NCBI GenBank assembly: GCA_017165825.1
Contig: CM029367.1
Span: forward strand, 16,110,810 to 16,174,809
DNA from: Hepsetus odoe
Taxonomy: Eukaryota > Chordata > Actinopteri > Characiformes > Hepsetidae
Direction of reading: 5' to 3'
Length of the DNA stretch: 64,000 nt
Of this stretch, positions 21,501-31,639 are shown piece after piece; the first letter of the stretch is position 1, and every line of letters begins with the position of its first letter. Below the pieces are notes generated by a model. That model did not search any database. It worked only from the letters and a program-made list of their open reading frames with translations, and was not told where the DNA came from. The position numbers and the translations under genes were made by a program.

Positions 21501-22530
21501 AATTTAAATTAGCATTTATGTTTTCACATTTCACTCAAAATGATAGTCCATCGGTATGAAGCACATGACAGTCGTGCCCAGTTCCTCTGTGATCTTTCTC
21601 TTTTTAGACCTGGTGTTCCATCGCACTCGCTCAGTGATGGCGGGGGATGATGTGCTGCTGCAGTGCGAGCTCAGCTCCAATTTGGCCACCCCAGAGTGGA
21701 CACTACAAGGACAGGTTCTACAGGGATATGGGCTCAACACTGGCTACCGCATCGGCACTGATGGCCTGCTGGTGATTGAAGCTCGGCCAGACCAGAATGG
21801 CAACTACAGTTGTTTCTCTTTGGAGAATGGAGTCCGTGTCCCGGTGGTGATTTACACTCTGACTGTTCGTCATGATCTGCCTCCGGCACCTCCCATAGAA
21901 GTGACCTATCCATCTCACATAGACACTGTTCACCATACGTCAAACAGCAGTTATCTGGACCTGACCATGCACCCTGTTCCTGCACCACAGCCTCCGCAAC
22001 TTCAGTTCCTTTCGTTAAGGAACATGGAGGCCATGTACCTTTCTCTGATCACCATCCTGGGAGGACTCTGCCTGGTCTTGACAGTAGTCCTGCTGTATAT
22101 TGGATTCTGTGTGCAGAGCAGAAGGGGGAAATACTCACTCCGGGCTGCAGCTCAAGCGGAGAGGAATAGGAGCAGCCACATGGAGTTGAAGACCATCTCC
22201 AGCCACTGCAATGGTAAGGTGGATGCACATGATGGCCTGCTGCAGATTGTTCCTGGCGAGGCACGAGTACGTTCCAATGAAGACCTTCCTCCTGCACCGC
22301 CGCTCCCACCGCCTCCACCAAACTCAGAACCAGAATACACCAATGGCCTCTCAGCCACACTTCCCAGCGTCTTACGCAAAATGAATGGTAATAGCTATGT
22401 CTTGCTTAGGCAAAGTGATGGAGACACTACGTCTCCGCTATACTACTCCTTTACTGAAGAGCTTAACCGCATTCTGGAAAAGAGAAAGCATACGCAGCTG
22501 TGTAGCAAACCTGATGAGAGCTCAGTATAA
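8499..22530 (+). CDS. sema4g: Semaphorin 4G, 13 coding exons, N-terminus missing
   Basis: Class 4 transmembrane semaphorin, by family a cell-surface guidance and adhesion cue that signals through plexins. Thirteen exons with GT-AG introns join in frame to 823 residues plus stop. Numbering from the first full codon: sema domain about 1-459 (motifs CPYDPA, GDDDKIYFFF, RVARVCK, PRPGSC), PSI domain about 463-512 with clustered cysteines, Ig-like domain with Cys536 and Cys585, transmembrane helix about 659-684, then a cytoplasmic tail with a proline-rich stretch and C-terminal ESSV, a class I PDZ ligand. The tail motifs NGNSYVLLRQ and ILEKRKHTQL are those I recall for mammalian SEMA4G, which favours 4G over 4B, 4C or 4D. 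Human SEMA4G is about 838 residues, so only a short N-terminus with the signal peptide is absent. Which teleost ohnolog (a or b) it is cannot be told. Coordinates include introns. Confidence 0.93.
8776..10291 (-). mobile_element. Tc1-like transposon in a sema4g intron, transposase broken
   Basis: Terminal repeats GTCTTGCAAAAGTATTCA and GAATACTTTTGTAAGGCAC are flanked by TA at 8774-8775 and 10292-10293. The minus strand carries transposase pieces: N-terminal helix-turn-helix part at about 9621-9911, middle at 9365-9595, C-terminal at 8954-9361 with SPDFNPIENLW. The part with the second catalytic Asp is deleted, and frames are shifted between pieces. It is non-autonomous and opposite to sema4g. 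Its right end lies 47 bp before the next coding exon. Confidence 0.93.
10339..10401 (+). CDS. sema4g: sema4g exon, 21 codons (duplicated at 40 kb)
   Basis: Residues 49-69, starting IDWEAPEDQKQ, which matches the early sema-domain IxWEA block. Phase 0 at both ends. The acceptor is TTCTGCAG and the donor GTCAGG. A Tc1 element ends 47 bp upstream, so the branch point has to lie within that short A-rich interval or inside the transposon end. An identical 63/63 copy lies inverted at 40352-40414. Confidence 0.93.
10402..10486 (+). other. sema4g: 85-bp sema4g intron, duplicated at 40 kb
   Basis: GTCAGG...TTTTACAG intron between two phase-0 exons; identical 85/85 to the inverted copy at 40267-40351. 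Confidence 0.95.
10487..10585 (+). CDS. sema4g: sema4g exon, 33 codons (duplicated at 40 kb)
   Basis: Residues 70-102 with TECFNHIRFLQ and LYACGTHAF, highly characteristic sema-domain motifs. Phase 0 at both ends; acceptor TTTTACAG, donor GTAAGT. The preceding intron is only 85 bp. An inverted near-identical copy lies at 40168-40266. Confidence 0.95.
10695..10788 (+). CDS. sema4g: sema4g sema-domain exon
   Basis: Residues 103-133 and the first base of codon 134; reads DDREFRISSMFEEG then RCPYDPAKGYTGLLI. CPYDPA is a semaphorin signature. Acceptor TTTTCAG, donor GTGAGA at 10789; ends in phase 1. Confidence 0.95.
11580..11693 (+). CDS. sema4g: sema4g sema-domain exon
   Basis: Completes codon 134 and encodes residues 135-171 (DGQMYTASQYEFWSSPDIRR, then LRTEEAPTRWLY). 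Acceptor TTTTTTCAG, donor GTGAGT; phases 1 and 1. Confidence 0.95.
11991..12145 (+). CDS. sema4g: sema4g sema-domain exon
   Basis: Residues 172-223: EADFVGSALVRES, GDDDKIYFFFTEKS and RVARVARVCK, the most conserved semaphorin stretch. Acceptor CGTGTAG, donor GTATGA; ends in phase 0. Confidence 0.95.
12146..15641 (+). other. sema4g: 3.5-kb sema4g intron
   Basis: Holds a (CA)n microsatellite at about 12500-12534 and a (GT)n at about 13040-13062. No further exon is expected, because VCK joins directly to the xDxGG...LQKKW exon in the family. No transposon ends recognised; stretches near 14000-14170 and 14800-15000 look single copy. Confidence 0.7.
12500..12534. repeat. (CA)n microsatellite
   Basis: CA dinucleotides with one CATA interruption near the right end. 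Confidence 0.95.
15642..15817 (+). CDS. sema4g: sema4g sema-domain exon after a 3.5-kb intron
   Basis: Residues 224-281 plus two bases of Trp282; LQKKWTSFLKARLVC is diagnostic. The start is set by the CAG of a CAGAAG tandem acceptor. Using the AAG three bases later would drop one lysine. The usual family sequence after VCK is GDLGG; here it reads KDRGG. Donor GTAAGC. Confidence 0.93.
15818..17780 (+). other. sema4g: 2.0-kb sema4g intron, no repeats recognised
   Basis: Only poly-T near 17039-17056 and pyrimidine-rich segments near 17115-17380; no exon or transposon signature. Confidence 0.6.
17781..17928 (+). CDS. sema4g: sema4g sema-domain exon
   Basis: Completes Trp282, then residues 283-331: KNVKASAICRY, DIQQAFDGAYME and PEPRPGS. 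The CRY and PRPGSC motifs are standard for semaphorins. Acceptor TTTTACAG, donor GTAAGC; ends in phase 0. Confidence 0.95.
18857..19079 (+). CDS. sema4g: sema4g sema-domain exon
   Basis: Residues 332-405 and one base of codon 406. Begins CITDRLRARG, contains FVRRHPLMAKQ and the blade motif YHMLFIGT. Acceptor CCTTAG, donor GTGTGT (weaker consensus). Confidence 0.95.
19242..19357 (+). CDS. sema4g: sema4g sema-domain exon
   Basis: Residues 406-444: DEGWLQRAVEVKGQ, HIIEELQLFEEPQPV, ending ISQKQ. It continues the FIGT-DEGW strand of the previous exon. Acceptor TGCTGCAG, donor GTCAGC; ends in phase 0. Confidence 0.95.
19989..20022 (-). repeat. SINE/LINE tail fragment (type B), minus
   Basis: TTTACGGCATTTAGCAGACG is the reverse complement of the GCGTCTGCTAAATGCCGTAAA tail of the type B SINEs; only the tail remains, inside a sema4g intron. 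Confidence 0.6.
20116..20270 (+). CDS. sema4g: sema4g exon: end of sema domain and PSI
   Basis: Residues 445-495 plus two bases. MSVYVGASTAVVQLPLSTC closes the propeller; the PSI domain then starts with C-x5-C-x2-C and LARDPFCAW. Acceptor TTGTAG, donor GTATAG. Confidence 0.95.
20498..20559 (+). CDS. sema4g: sema4g exon: end of PSI
   Basis: Residues 496-516 and one base: RSNLTQDILNGNEGCENSAAD. The last PSI cysteine is in GNEGC, which aligns with the GNRGC of the mammalian protein as I recall it. Acceptor TGTACAG, donor GTATGC. Confidence 0.9.
21035..21203 (-). repeat. tRNA-derived SINE (type A), minus, in last sema4g intron
   Basis: Family body (GTGCAGCAGGGGCAGCTATC, GGGTACCTCAGGGCAACCTA) and a reversed tRNA-like head ending CACTAGGCCATCGCTGCCCC. 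Confidence 0.85.
21608..22530 (+). CDS. sema4g: sema4g terminal exon: Ig, transmembrane, cytoplasmic tail
   Basis: Residues 517-823 and the TAA stop. The Ig-like domain runs from TRSVMAGDDVLLQC to the NYSC cysteine. A proline-rich stalk follows, then the hydrophobic helix MYLSLITILGGLCLVL (DNA 22033-22113) and a basic stop-transfer RRGK. The tail carries LQIVPGEAR, a polyproline run (DNA about 22282-22326), YVLL, and the C-terminal PDZ ligand ESSV. Acceptor TTTTTAG. The single large 3' exon fits class 4 semaphorins. Confidence 0.97.
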
Positions 22531-23930
22531 AAACATAACAATCGAATGACTGATATAATACACCTCCCGAAGTTGGAGAGTGATATAATTACAAGTGTCT
22601 ACTGCAATGTCAGAGGGCAATCTGATGTGTCCAAATCCTTTACAGCACCCTAACTGAAATGGAGAAGAGGTTGGTTCTTGAAAACCTTCATTTCTGAACG
22701 ATATTTTAGACAGTAAAAGCAGGGCATTTTCAAAAGTGGGCTGTTGTGAAGTGAACAAGCTCATCACACATGGAAAAACATGAAAAGAACAATGGCCTTG
22801 ACTCAAACAATGTCTAATCTACCTCTGAAGAACACTGGGGAAAAAAAAACTTGGTGTATATTGCTCACATGGTAAGCAAGACTGTGGATGATGAGGTCAG
22901 ACAAACAGAACAAGATCCTGTGCATTTATTCAGCAGAGACATCTGTGTGAAAACACCATATGAAATACAAAGCCAAGGCATCGACAGCAGGGAGCAGCCT
23001 CATGGAATATTTCTTGTGTGTGAAGGAGCTGCTGGCTGGGACCTGTATATTTCCAGATAAACATTTGTTGACATGAATGCTTTTGAACAGTGCTTCTAAA
23101 GTGCATTTGATGTCAGATTACCATTGTTGTGATGTTCTGCTATTTATGTCAAAACTGACCACACAAATGATCCATCAATAATCAAAACTAACAGAGGCAC
23201 TGCATTTAATGTAGAAGTGGACCTGGAAAGACACTAATATAGTAACCCAGCTTTAATAGGTGATGATTCAGAGAAAAAGTCACAATAACAGTATTAACCA
23301 CTTGAATGCACTTTAGTAACAATGAGCATTTGCCAGTAAGGTACTTGTTCTTAAAGAGAATGTTATGAATCAGAATTGGAGTCCTGGTTCCAAGAAAAAA
23401 GACTCCACACTGATCGAACCTGTCACTGAACTATTTTCAAGAGTACTCTACTGGTATTTTACTAATCGCTATATGAACTTTTTCAACAATGGACCACACA
23501 GGCAGAAAGACATCCATCCCACAATTAAATTCATATCCCCGGAAAAAAGTGACACATGAAAGTACGTTTTGACCCTTTTCGTATGAGCAGCTGAGAACGA
23601 CTCTATGCCTTGTTTGGTTTGCTAATGGCTGACTCAGTGTTCAAAGAAGTGGGCACAATTCCCTGCTGACTTCAGAGGAGCTGGAGAAAGTCCTCCCTGA
23701 CAAATCACCATGATACCAGCAGAACAGAGGTAAGCTGATGCTGACCCTCTCAGATTATCCTCTTGACACACACAATTATACTCACATAGTTCAGCCAGAC
23801 AAGAACAATGAAATAAATTCAACAACAGTGGCAAATGGGACACAAAAAGAAAATATTGGTTAATGTTTGTTTTGTAATGGTTTTGTTTACTGCAAAGTAG
23901 TATTTAAATAAATACTCTAATGATAATTTG
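22531..23930 (+). other. sema4g: Probable sema4g 3'UTR
   Basis: Unique-looking non-coding sequence directly after the stop. No repeat family is recognised and no splice-like coding block is seen. The far end is estimated from AATAAA hexamers at 23812 and 23907; cDNA would be needed to fix it. Confidence 0.5.
23812..23912 (+). promoter_or_regulatory. Candidate polyadenylation signals of sema4g
   Basis: Two AATAAA hexamers, at 23812-23817 and 23907-23912, are the first convincing ones after the stop. TG/T-rich sequence follows the second. Other AATAAA motifs occur near 24356 and 24436, so the used site is uncertain. Confidence 0.35.
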
Positions 23931-24219
23931 TGTTTGGAGGAGAATGAGTATTATTTTACTGTGGCATTGATTGATAACTACATTTATGAGTTCCTTTAAA
24001 TTTATTGTATAAGGGTTGGTTCTGGGTAAAGCCTTTGGGTTTTGTCTGGACTTATCATATCCACTATGTCTCGTTCTTGTCAGAGACAAGAGACCAGACC
24101 TCTTGTGTCTGTCGAAATCTCAACATAGGGAATGCAGTGAAGCTTAGCAGAAAACATCAAGGCCACATGTTCAGGATGCAGCTAAGATGAGCTTTTTAAT
24201 GTATACATCTGTTCTTTCC

Positions 24220-24220
24220 C

Positions 24221-24256
<36 letters not shown>

Positions 24257-24275
24257 TCCTCCCTCCCTCCCTCAG
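24220..24275. repeat. (CT)n / (CCCT)n low-complexity tract
   Basis: CT dinucleotides grade into CCTT/CCCT repeats downstream of the presumed sema4g 3' end. Confidence 0.95.
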
Positions 24276-24279
24276 TTTT

Positions 24280-26902
24280 TCTGCCTTATGTCTTCTATTT
24301 CCATGTTATAAAAATAATTTCTAGGCAGTTCTTGGCTTACACAGATGATTCTAGGGAATAAAAATGAAAGAAAATTGTAAAACGTTTACATTATGCTGAG
24401 TTTTTTCAGCTTTCAAAAAATGGATCTGAGAAACAAATAAAGATTGCTTAGGTAGCCAAAACTAGTTGTGGTTCTGACTTCAATCTAAAAGAACCTTTAC
24501 AGAACATACTTAGCATCTATTTCAGCTCCTACTCTCTATTTTATTCAACAAATTGTTCTAATTTCTGCGTACACACCTCACTATGCTGCTCTATTGACCT
24601 ATCTGCTATCTCTGAGGGCCATTATGAGCCGCTTGTTGTTTGGCATTATGTGTGCCTCTCTTCAGTCTCTGCCAGTTTTCTATCCCACGGGTTCATTCTG
24701 ATAGTGAGAAAAAAGTGAGATTGCATCTAGCGTGCCAGAACAGGTCTGGGGCTCAGAGAGATATTGAATGTGCCCTTAATTCAAAAGCGAGGCAGAAGAA
24801 AGTGACATCCTAGAGAAGGGAGAGGCAAGCAATTGAATGTTAATGGTTTGGCAAAAAAGGGTCATTAGACATTAGAAAGTATTACTTTACTCCTACACAC
24901 ATTAAGGAGTGGTTCGTAAAAAGGAGGTCAGGTGAAATTATGGGTTAATGAATCAGGGACTAGCCAGATCTTTTCTCAGCCTTGAAACTTGCATTACAGG
25001 CTTTGTTTTGTGAGCTGGATTTTTTTTGGACATTTGGTTTATTTTGTAATTTGTGTTTTTTTTTTTTTTTACAGGTCTGAAAAGAACAGTTTGGTGCACC
25101 TCAAGTGTACCTCAAATGAAAGGCCAACAAGCCAGTTTTACCTCATCTCTCAGAGGAGTGAAGCAGCTTTTATCTGGTGGATAGGGACTAGGCTGTTAAG
25201 TTATTCAAACTAACATTTTTCAAGCTGAAGAATTATTTAGAAAAGAGTTGACCAGCTAATATATACGCCTCATAAAGTTTCTGCCACAGATGTTCTCTAG
25301 AGACAGATGTTTTGCCCAAGAATGCTAAATTTCATCTGTCATTCAATTTATTCCTTTTTACAGTAGGTGTTCACCAGTGGGCCAGTATTTGTCAGATTGT
25401 TGTACAGCCTTGATCTTAATATTTATTTTGTTGCAGTCCTTTGTTTTTCTTGTTGTCACCATGCCTCTGTAAAGATTTTGCCTTTTTTGCTCTGTAACAA
25501 AAAAATATAAATCTCAGATGTCAAATGCTACATTCATTTTCATTGCTTATGATAGAGATCTACACAAACTCTGAATAGAGAACCCCCAGCTGCGTAAAGG
25601 CTGCATCATAACATGTGAAGGGTGTATATTGAATTGAGAAACCATTCTCTGAGCTCTTGCAATAAACAGACTGCATTTCAGGGTCACTTGAGAACATGTT
25701 TGTGGCTCTTCAGTGGTGGGCAGAACTGTGTAGGCTGCCTCTGAACCTGCATGTAATGAAGCCATTTAGACTTAGTGCCTGTCACCATAGTGAAAAAGAA
25801 GGTGAGGAATTATTGCCGATCCACATGGTTCTGACACACTCTTGCTCACTCCGTGTGGGAAACACACTCAGTCACCCTGCGCTGTTTGTTCAGACAGGCC
25901 TGGGCTCAACTGCACAGGCTATATATGGATATGAAGATCTGTGTATTTCCAGAGAGAGTACAGAGTGTTGCTTGGCGTTTCATTGCTGGTAACACAAGCA
26001 GTCCTATTACATATAATTAACAGAAAGGGAGATACATGTCATTTCATTGTTTTCCCAAGTTTCTCAATATACAGATCGGTGACTCCTGTTGCAAAAACTC
26101 AGACTTTGGGCTTCTTTACATTTCACCTCCCTAAATTCCCGGGCCAATGAACAATGTCAACTCCTGCGACAGAGTTTACTTTGGCTCTTGTATGCCTGTT
26201 GCATCATCTTTTTTGTCAAGGATAAGAGTACTGCACTTGCAGCTAAAACAACATCAGATCCTTTGAATTGGCTTTGAATGCTGCACAGTGCCGGCAAAAT
26301 GTATGTCACTTTCTCTCATCCCTGTTTCCAATTATGTATTTGCTGTGTAAAAGAGTTAAAAACTGTTGCTTGCAGCTTTGGCAGCAGTAAATAGAGGAGA
26401 AGCTGAGGATATAATATAGAATGTTTAAGGAAATGGGGCTGGAACAGGTTGTTCAGTCTGTTGAGTGTTTCACAGGCAGGCTGAATCAGTTATCCTGTTT
26501 ACTCCCCATCTGCTGCAGGGAAACATCTGTGTGCTCCATACCTCTGCCTGAACATTTGCTCACTCTGCTGCAAGGGTTTGTTTTCAGCATGCCAATGTGT
26601 GCTGTATAGCATAGATACTCAAGACCACCCGACCAAGATTCAATGTTGTTTTGTCCCAGGTCCCAGTACACCAGGAGCAAGCCAACAAAAGCTATACCGT
26701 GCAAACTGCCTGCTTTTAGACTAAAGGATAAAACAAAAATGTGAAGTGACCTGAAAACATAGATCTTCAAAAAAAAAAACTTTTGTCTGTATAAAAATAT
26801 TTTGCTTGTTGCAGCAAAATTAGATTTAGCTCCTAGACTGTGTTGATTTAACTGGCTAAGTTGTTGAATTAATGCACATATCAGACCATATTATTGCACA
26901 TA
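24280..26902. other. Intergenic, no gene or repeat recognised
   Basis: All open frames are short, without family similarity or exon-like borders. The sequence around 24590-24800 looks single copy and could be regulatory, untested. Confidence 0.5.
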
Positions 26903-27967
26903 CACTGTGTGGGCAATTATTAGGCAACTATTTTGACCATATCATTTTCATGCATATATTCTGACTCCAAGCTGTATAAACTTGAATGCTCATTGGATTT
27001 CAGCAGATCAGGTGATGTGTATTTGTGTAATGAGGGAGGGTGTGGTCTAAGAAGATCAACACCTTATATAAATATATAATACAAATATAAAGTCTTTCAG
27101 AGGGATGCAGCACTCTTGACATTTCTAAAATAGTGGGATGTGATCACAGAACCATCAAAGGGTTTGTTTCAAACAGTCAACAGGGTCGCAAGAAACTTGT
27201 TGAGAAAATACACAAAAACCTATACACAGAACCTACCTGGAGTCTCCAGAAGTATAAGGTGTTCAGTGCTCAGAGACGTGCCCAAGGTAAGGAAGGATGA
27301 AACCCGAGCACCACTGAACAAGACATATCAGTTGAAATGTCAGCACTGGGTCAAGATATATCTCAAGATTTTTAAAGGTTTTATGGACTGATGAGATGAG
27401 AGTGGCTCTGGATGACCCAGATGGATGGGCTCGTGGCTGGATCAGTAATGGGCACAGAGCTCCACTTCCACTCAGACACCAGCAAGGTGGAGGTGGGGTA
27501 CTGGTATTGGGTTGGTATTATTAAAGATGAGCAAGCTGGACCTTTCGGATTGAAGATGGGCTAAAAATCAACTCTCAGACCTATTGCCAGTTTTTAGAAA
27601 ACATTTTCTTCAAGCAGTGGTTCAGTAAAAAGTCTGCATCTTTCAAGAAGATCATGATTTTATGCAGAACGATGCTCCATCACTTGGAAGTTCTCCACTG
27701 TGTGGCCAGTAAAGACCTTAAAGATGAAAGAATAATGACATGGCCCCCTTCCTCACCAGACCTAAACCCTATTGAGAACTTGTGGAAGTTCTTAAATGGG
27801 AGATTTACAGGGAAGGGAAACAGTCCACCTCTCTGAACAGAGTATGGGAGGCTGTGGCTGCTGCTGCACTAAAGTTGTTCATCAACAGACCATGAAAATG
27901 ACAGACTCCATAAATGGAAGTATTATGACTGTTATTGTAAAGAAGGGTGGCTATATTAGGCACTGTT

Positions 27968-27998
<31 letters not shown>

Positions 27999-28288
27999 AA
28001 ATGTCAGAAATGTTTATTTGTCAATTTTGAGTCGTTTCACTAACAGAAATAAACAAGTGAGATGGGGAAAATGTTTGTTTTTCATGTAGTTGCATAATAA
28101 TTCTGTAGTTGCCTAATAAATGTGGAGCTATATGTTTTCCCCTGAGAATGTTCACACACACATTTCCTTTGTAAAACATGCAGGTTTCAGGGTTTTTAAT
28201 GTTTCTGATGGACTGATAGCTCTGTATTTGTTCCAGATTAAAATAAATCCTCAAAATACTCACTTGCCTAATAATTGTGCACACAGTG
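26903..28288 (+). mobile_element. Degenerate Tc1-like transposon (second family)
   Basis: The left end CACTGTGTGGGCAATTATTA and the right end TAATAATTGTGCACACAGTG are near inverted repeats with TA at both borders (26901, 28289). The interior has transposase debris on the plus strand, clearest as SSPDLNPIENLWK near 27760, with many stops and shifts. Inactive. Confidence 0.85.
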
Positions 28289-29358
28289 TAAGCACATGCA
28301 TGCACAAAAACCCAACAATCTTTCTGTTTTTAGCTCTGCCATCTCAGTGAAGACATCACTCTTGTACTGTCACAGCTGTCTGTCAACTTTATTAGTCCTA
28401 TCAGTTGCTGTATTTGCACACCCCAAGGAAGCTCTGGGTAAACAAAATCACAGGATAAATGTATGCAAAGTCACACTGATATTTAAGCAGACTGTACTGA
28501 TGTCAGAAAAGTCAGCTCAGAATGGGTCAAAACAAAGTCACAGCTGACATGAGCCATGTGGCATCTGTTTGTCTTTTCCTTTTTTGTGTGTGTCACAAAA
28601 TATGCTAAAATGCTGTCATTCAGGCTTTTGTCAGCCAGACTGGTTCATGTCTCATGCAAGCAATCTTCACCTCCTTATCTATTTACCCCAAATGTAGTTG
28701 ATAGTCCAAGATATGTTTTATGTCTAAAATGGCTTTGAAGGTTTTGCATTTGACCAATGAGACAAATATAGCTATGAATTAATGGCATTCCGTGTTCTCC
28801 TAATTTTTTATTTTTTTTTCTCCATGTAGCTTTGCTTTAAGGCTAAAGAAATTAATTTCAGATTCCAGATATGCTACATTTGTGCTAAAGGCCCAACTCT
28901 GGATTTATGTTGTTTTATTTAAACCGTTCCTTTTGGTTTACAGTTCAGGAGGTAAATGAAGTCCACCAGCAGGCTTGACCTGCAGCAAGCTTTGAGCCCT
29001 CCACCTACACAAAGTGCTGGAAATGTCACCGACGGTGCTGCACCTCAGGTATTACTGACTAATTTGGGTTTTTTTAAGGGTCTGGCTGTGCTGTGGAAGA
29101 AGAATCAAGGCTGCCTTGCTGAGACAGGCAAAACACATTTTGGAGGAAATTGCAAGGACTCATATATTACATACCCGTTGCTAAGCAACCTTTCCAAAAA
29201 TCCTCCCCTTCCTTCAGGTTTGTACGGTTCATGTCCAGGTACTGCTGGGCTCTGTAGGAGTGTAGGAGTGGCTCTGGGCCAGCCAACCTTTACTCTACAT
29301 AGCTCTAGGACCAAGAGTCAAATGCTCCAACAGCATAAAGCCCTTTTAATTCAACTCC

Positions 29359-29413
<55 letters not shown>

Positions 29414-30941
29414 CTATCAAAAGCATTGTTCATAGAGTGGTACTCAGCTATTTATATACACATACACACATATATACAGAAGGGATGCAAAGAACTAACT
29501 AATGACCTGTGTTTTCTGGAGAGTTGGAGTGTCATCTAGTGTAAAGAGAAGAGGCTGTTGCTGCAGGAAAGGGGAACTCCAGTCATTTCAAATCCAGTCA
29601 GCCCTTTCTTTTAGGCCAAAGTACATTTGTAATTTAATGTAATTTCCAAAACACCCAAAATCCAACTAGAAAAAAACAGAACATCACCACAATTTATTCT
29701 CTGTCATTAACTGACAGAAGTGCACCATAGCAACAAGGCCCATTATTATAATTTTTTTTTTTGCAAATATTGATTGATCAAATTTTTGTCTGATATTCCA
29801 AAGAAAAAAAAGGATTTGATCAAAACTGACAGTATGGGATCAAGACTGAAATTTCCTTTGCACAAGATGATATTTCCATTAGCTGTGTTTAAACAATTTA
29901 GTAATGTGTACATTGTAGTCTGTCTTATAATATCTAATATTATCATTATGAATTCCCAAAATCGTTGCTATTTTTCTTCACCCTTGCGTGAGATGTGAGA
30001 TTATGTTATGATAGTTTTGCACGGAGTTGATCTCATTATTGTTGGAAAGGACTTTTTAGTATGTACTTTGTGCCACCTAGTGAGGTTCAGTTGTAAATGC
30101 ATGTAGCCTATAAAGATGGAGTGGAAGAACAGGAATCCAAGTTGGGCATAAATGAGTAGCCAGAATACTTACAGTCTCTCCTAAGTGTATGCAGTGTATC
30201 CTTTAGTGATTTTGAAATTGATTTAAAGTGCAACTTTCTGAAGACCACCCTTTTTTTAAAGTGTTTAGTGTCTAGCTCATGGAAAGGCACTACAAGTTAT
30301 TCTCACAGATTATATTTATATAAAATAAAGCATCTTTTAACTGCTGTAGTTTGCAGCATTGCGGAGATCTAGCTCGTGTCCATTGTACCAGTGCTGTTCA
30401 GGCAGTTTGATCGATTAAACTAGTGATGAAGAATTCCATACATAAATCTGATATGTGGTCACATATGCACTTATGTTAAAAATAATCAGCCATAAATTTC
30501 AAAATATCAGTATACGTATACATAAAAAATAAAAATGGCTTATGTAGAAAATCAAATACATTTTTTTGAGATATATACATAATTAATTGATCATACATAT
30601 GTTTAAGAAATGCATATTAGGGATTCGGAATAATTAACAACCCAAATATTTTTATATAAAGATTTTCCCTTATTTTATTGGTTTTATATCCTAGTTTACA
30701 ATGTGCATGTGCACATGTGAATGATATATTAGAAATAATTTCTACTTTATTACATTGTTGAAACATTTACATACAACTCAGCTTATTGCTGCTATAATTA
30801 GTATAGTATATTTTAGCACAATTATCTGAAGACCAAGATATGACAACGATACTGAGTTTGGATATTGAGTGTTCATTTGTGGATTAAAAATACTCCAGTG
30901 TAGTCAACACACCCTTTTTTGATGTAAATAACAATAATTTA
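28289..30941. other. Intergenic, no gene recognised
   Basis: The longest open frame (28956-29411) runs into a TA microsatellite, resembles nothing I know and has repetitive codon use at its end. Otherwise AT-rich single-copy sequence. Confidence 0.5.
29362..29410. repeat. (TA)n microsatellite
   Basis: About 45 bp of TA dinucleotides. Confidence 0.95.
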
Positions 30942-31483
30942 CAGTACTGTGCAAAAGTTTTAGGCAGGTGTGAAAAAATGCTGTAAACAAAGAATGCTTT
31001 CAGAAATGGAAGTGTTAATCATTTATTTTCATCAATCGACAAAATGCAGTGAATGAAAAAAAGAGAAATCTAAATCAATATTTGGTGTGACCACCCTTTG
31101 CCTTCAAAACAGCATCAATTCTTCTAGGTACACTGGCACACAGTTTTTGAAGGAACTCGGCTGGTAGGTTGTTCCAAACATCTTGGAGAACTAACCACAG
31201 ATCTTCTGTGGATGTAGGCTTCCTCACATCCTTCTGTCTCTTCATGTAATCCAGACACACTGGATGATGTTGAGATCAGGGCTCTGTGGGGCCAGAAGAA
31301 CTGATGCTGGTTTGAAGGCAAAAGGTAGTAACACCAAATATTGATTTGATTTAGATTTTTCTTTTGTTCGCTCACTTTGCATTTTGTAAATTGATAAAAA
31401 GAAACAATCATTATTTATATTTCTGAAAGCATTCTTTGTTTACAGCATTTTTTCACACCTGCCAAAAATTTTGCATAGTACTG
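30942..31483. mobile_element. Tc1-like deletion derivative (third family)
   Basis: Left end CAGTACTGTGCAAAAGTTTT, right end AAAATTTTGCATAGTACTG, TA at the left border; about 540 bp. Minus-strand debris of a transposase C-terminus is visible at 31075-31260 (ends in an AVLKAKGGHTKY-type tail). Most of the coding region is deleted. Confidence 0.85.
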
Positions 31484-31639
31484 AATATGAGGCAGGAATT
31501 GCAGTAAAATGAACAAGCATATTTTCTACTGGTATAAAATGATGTGCGTAGAGTAAAAGTAGAAACTTTGTTTGTTCTTTCAAATTCTGCCACAATGACA
31601 TCCTTTTTAGAAAACACACTGCTATTTGGTATTTAATGA

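Noticed and set aside
28956..29411. 151-residue open frame as a possible gene
   Set aside because: It runs into a TA microsatellite, has no family similarity and lacks exon-like borders.
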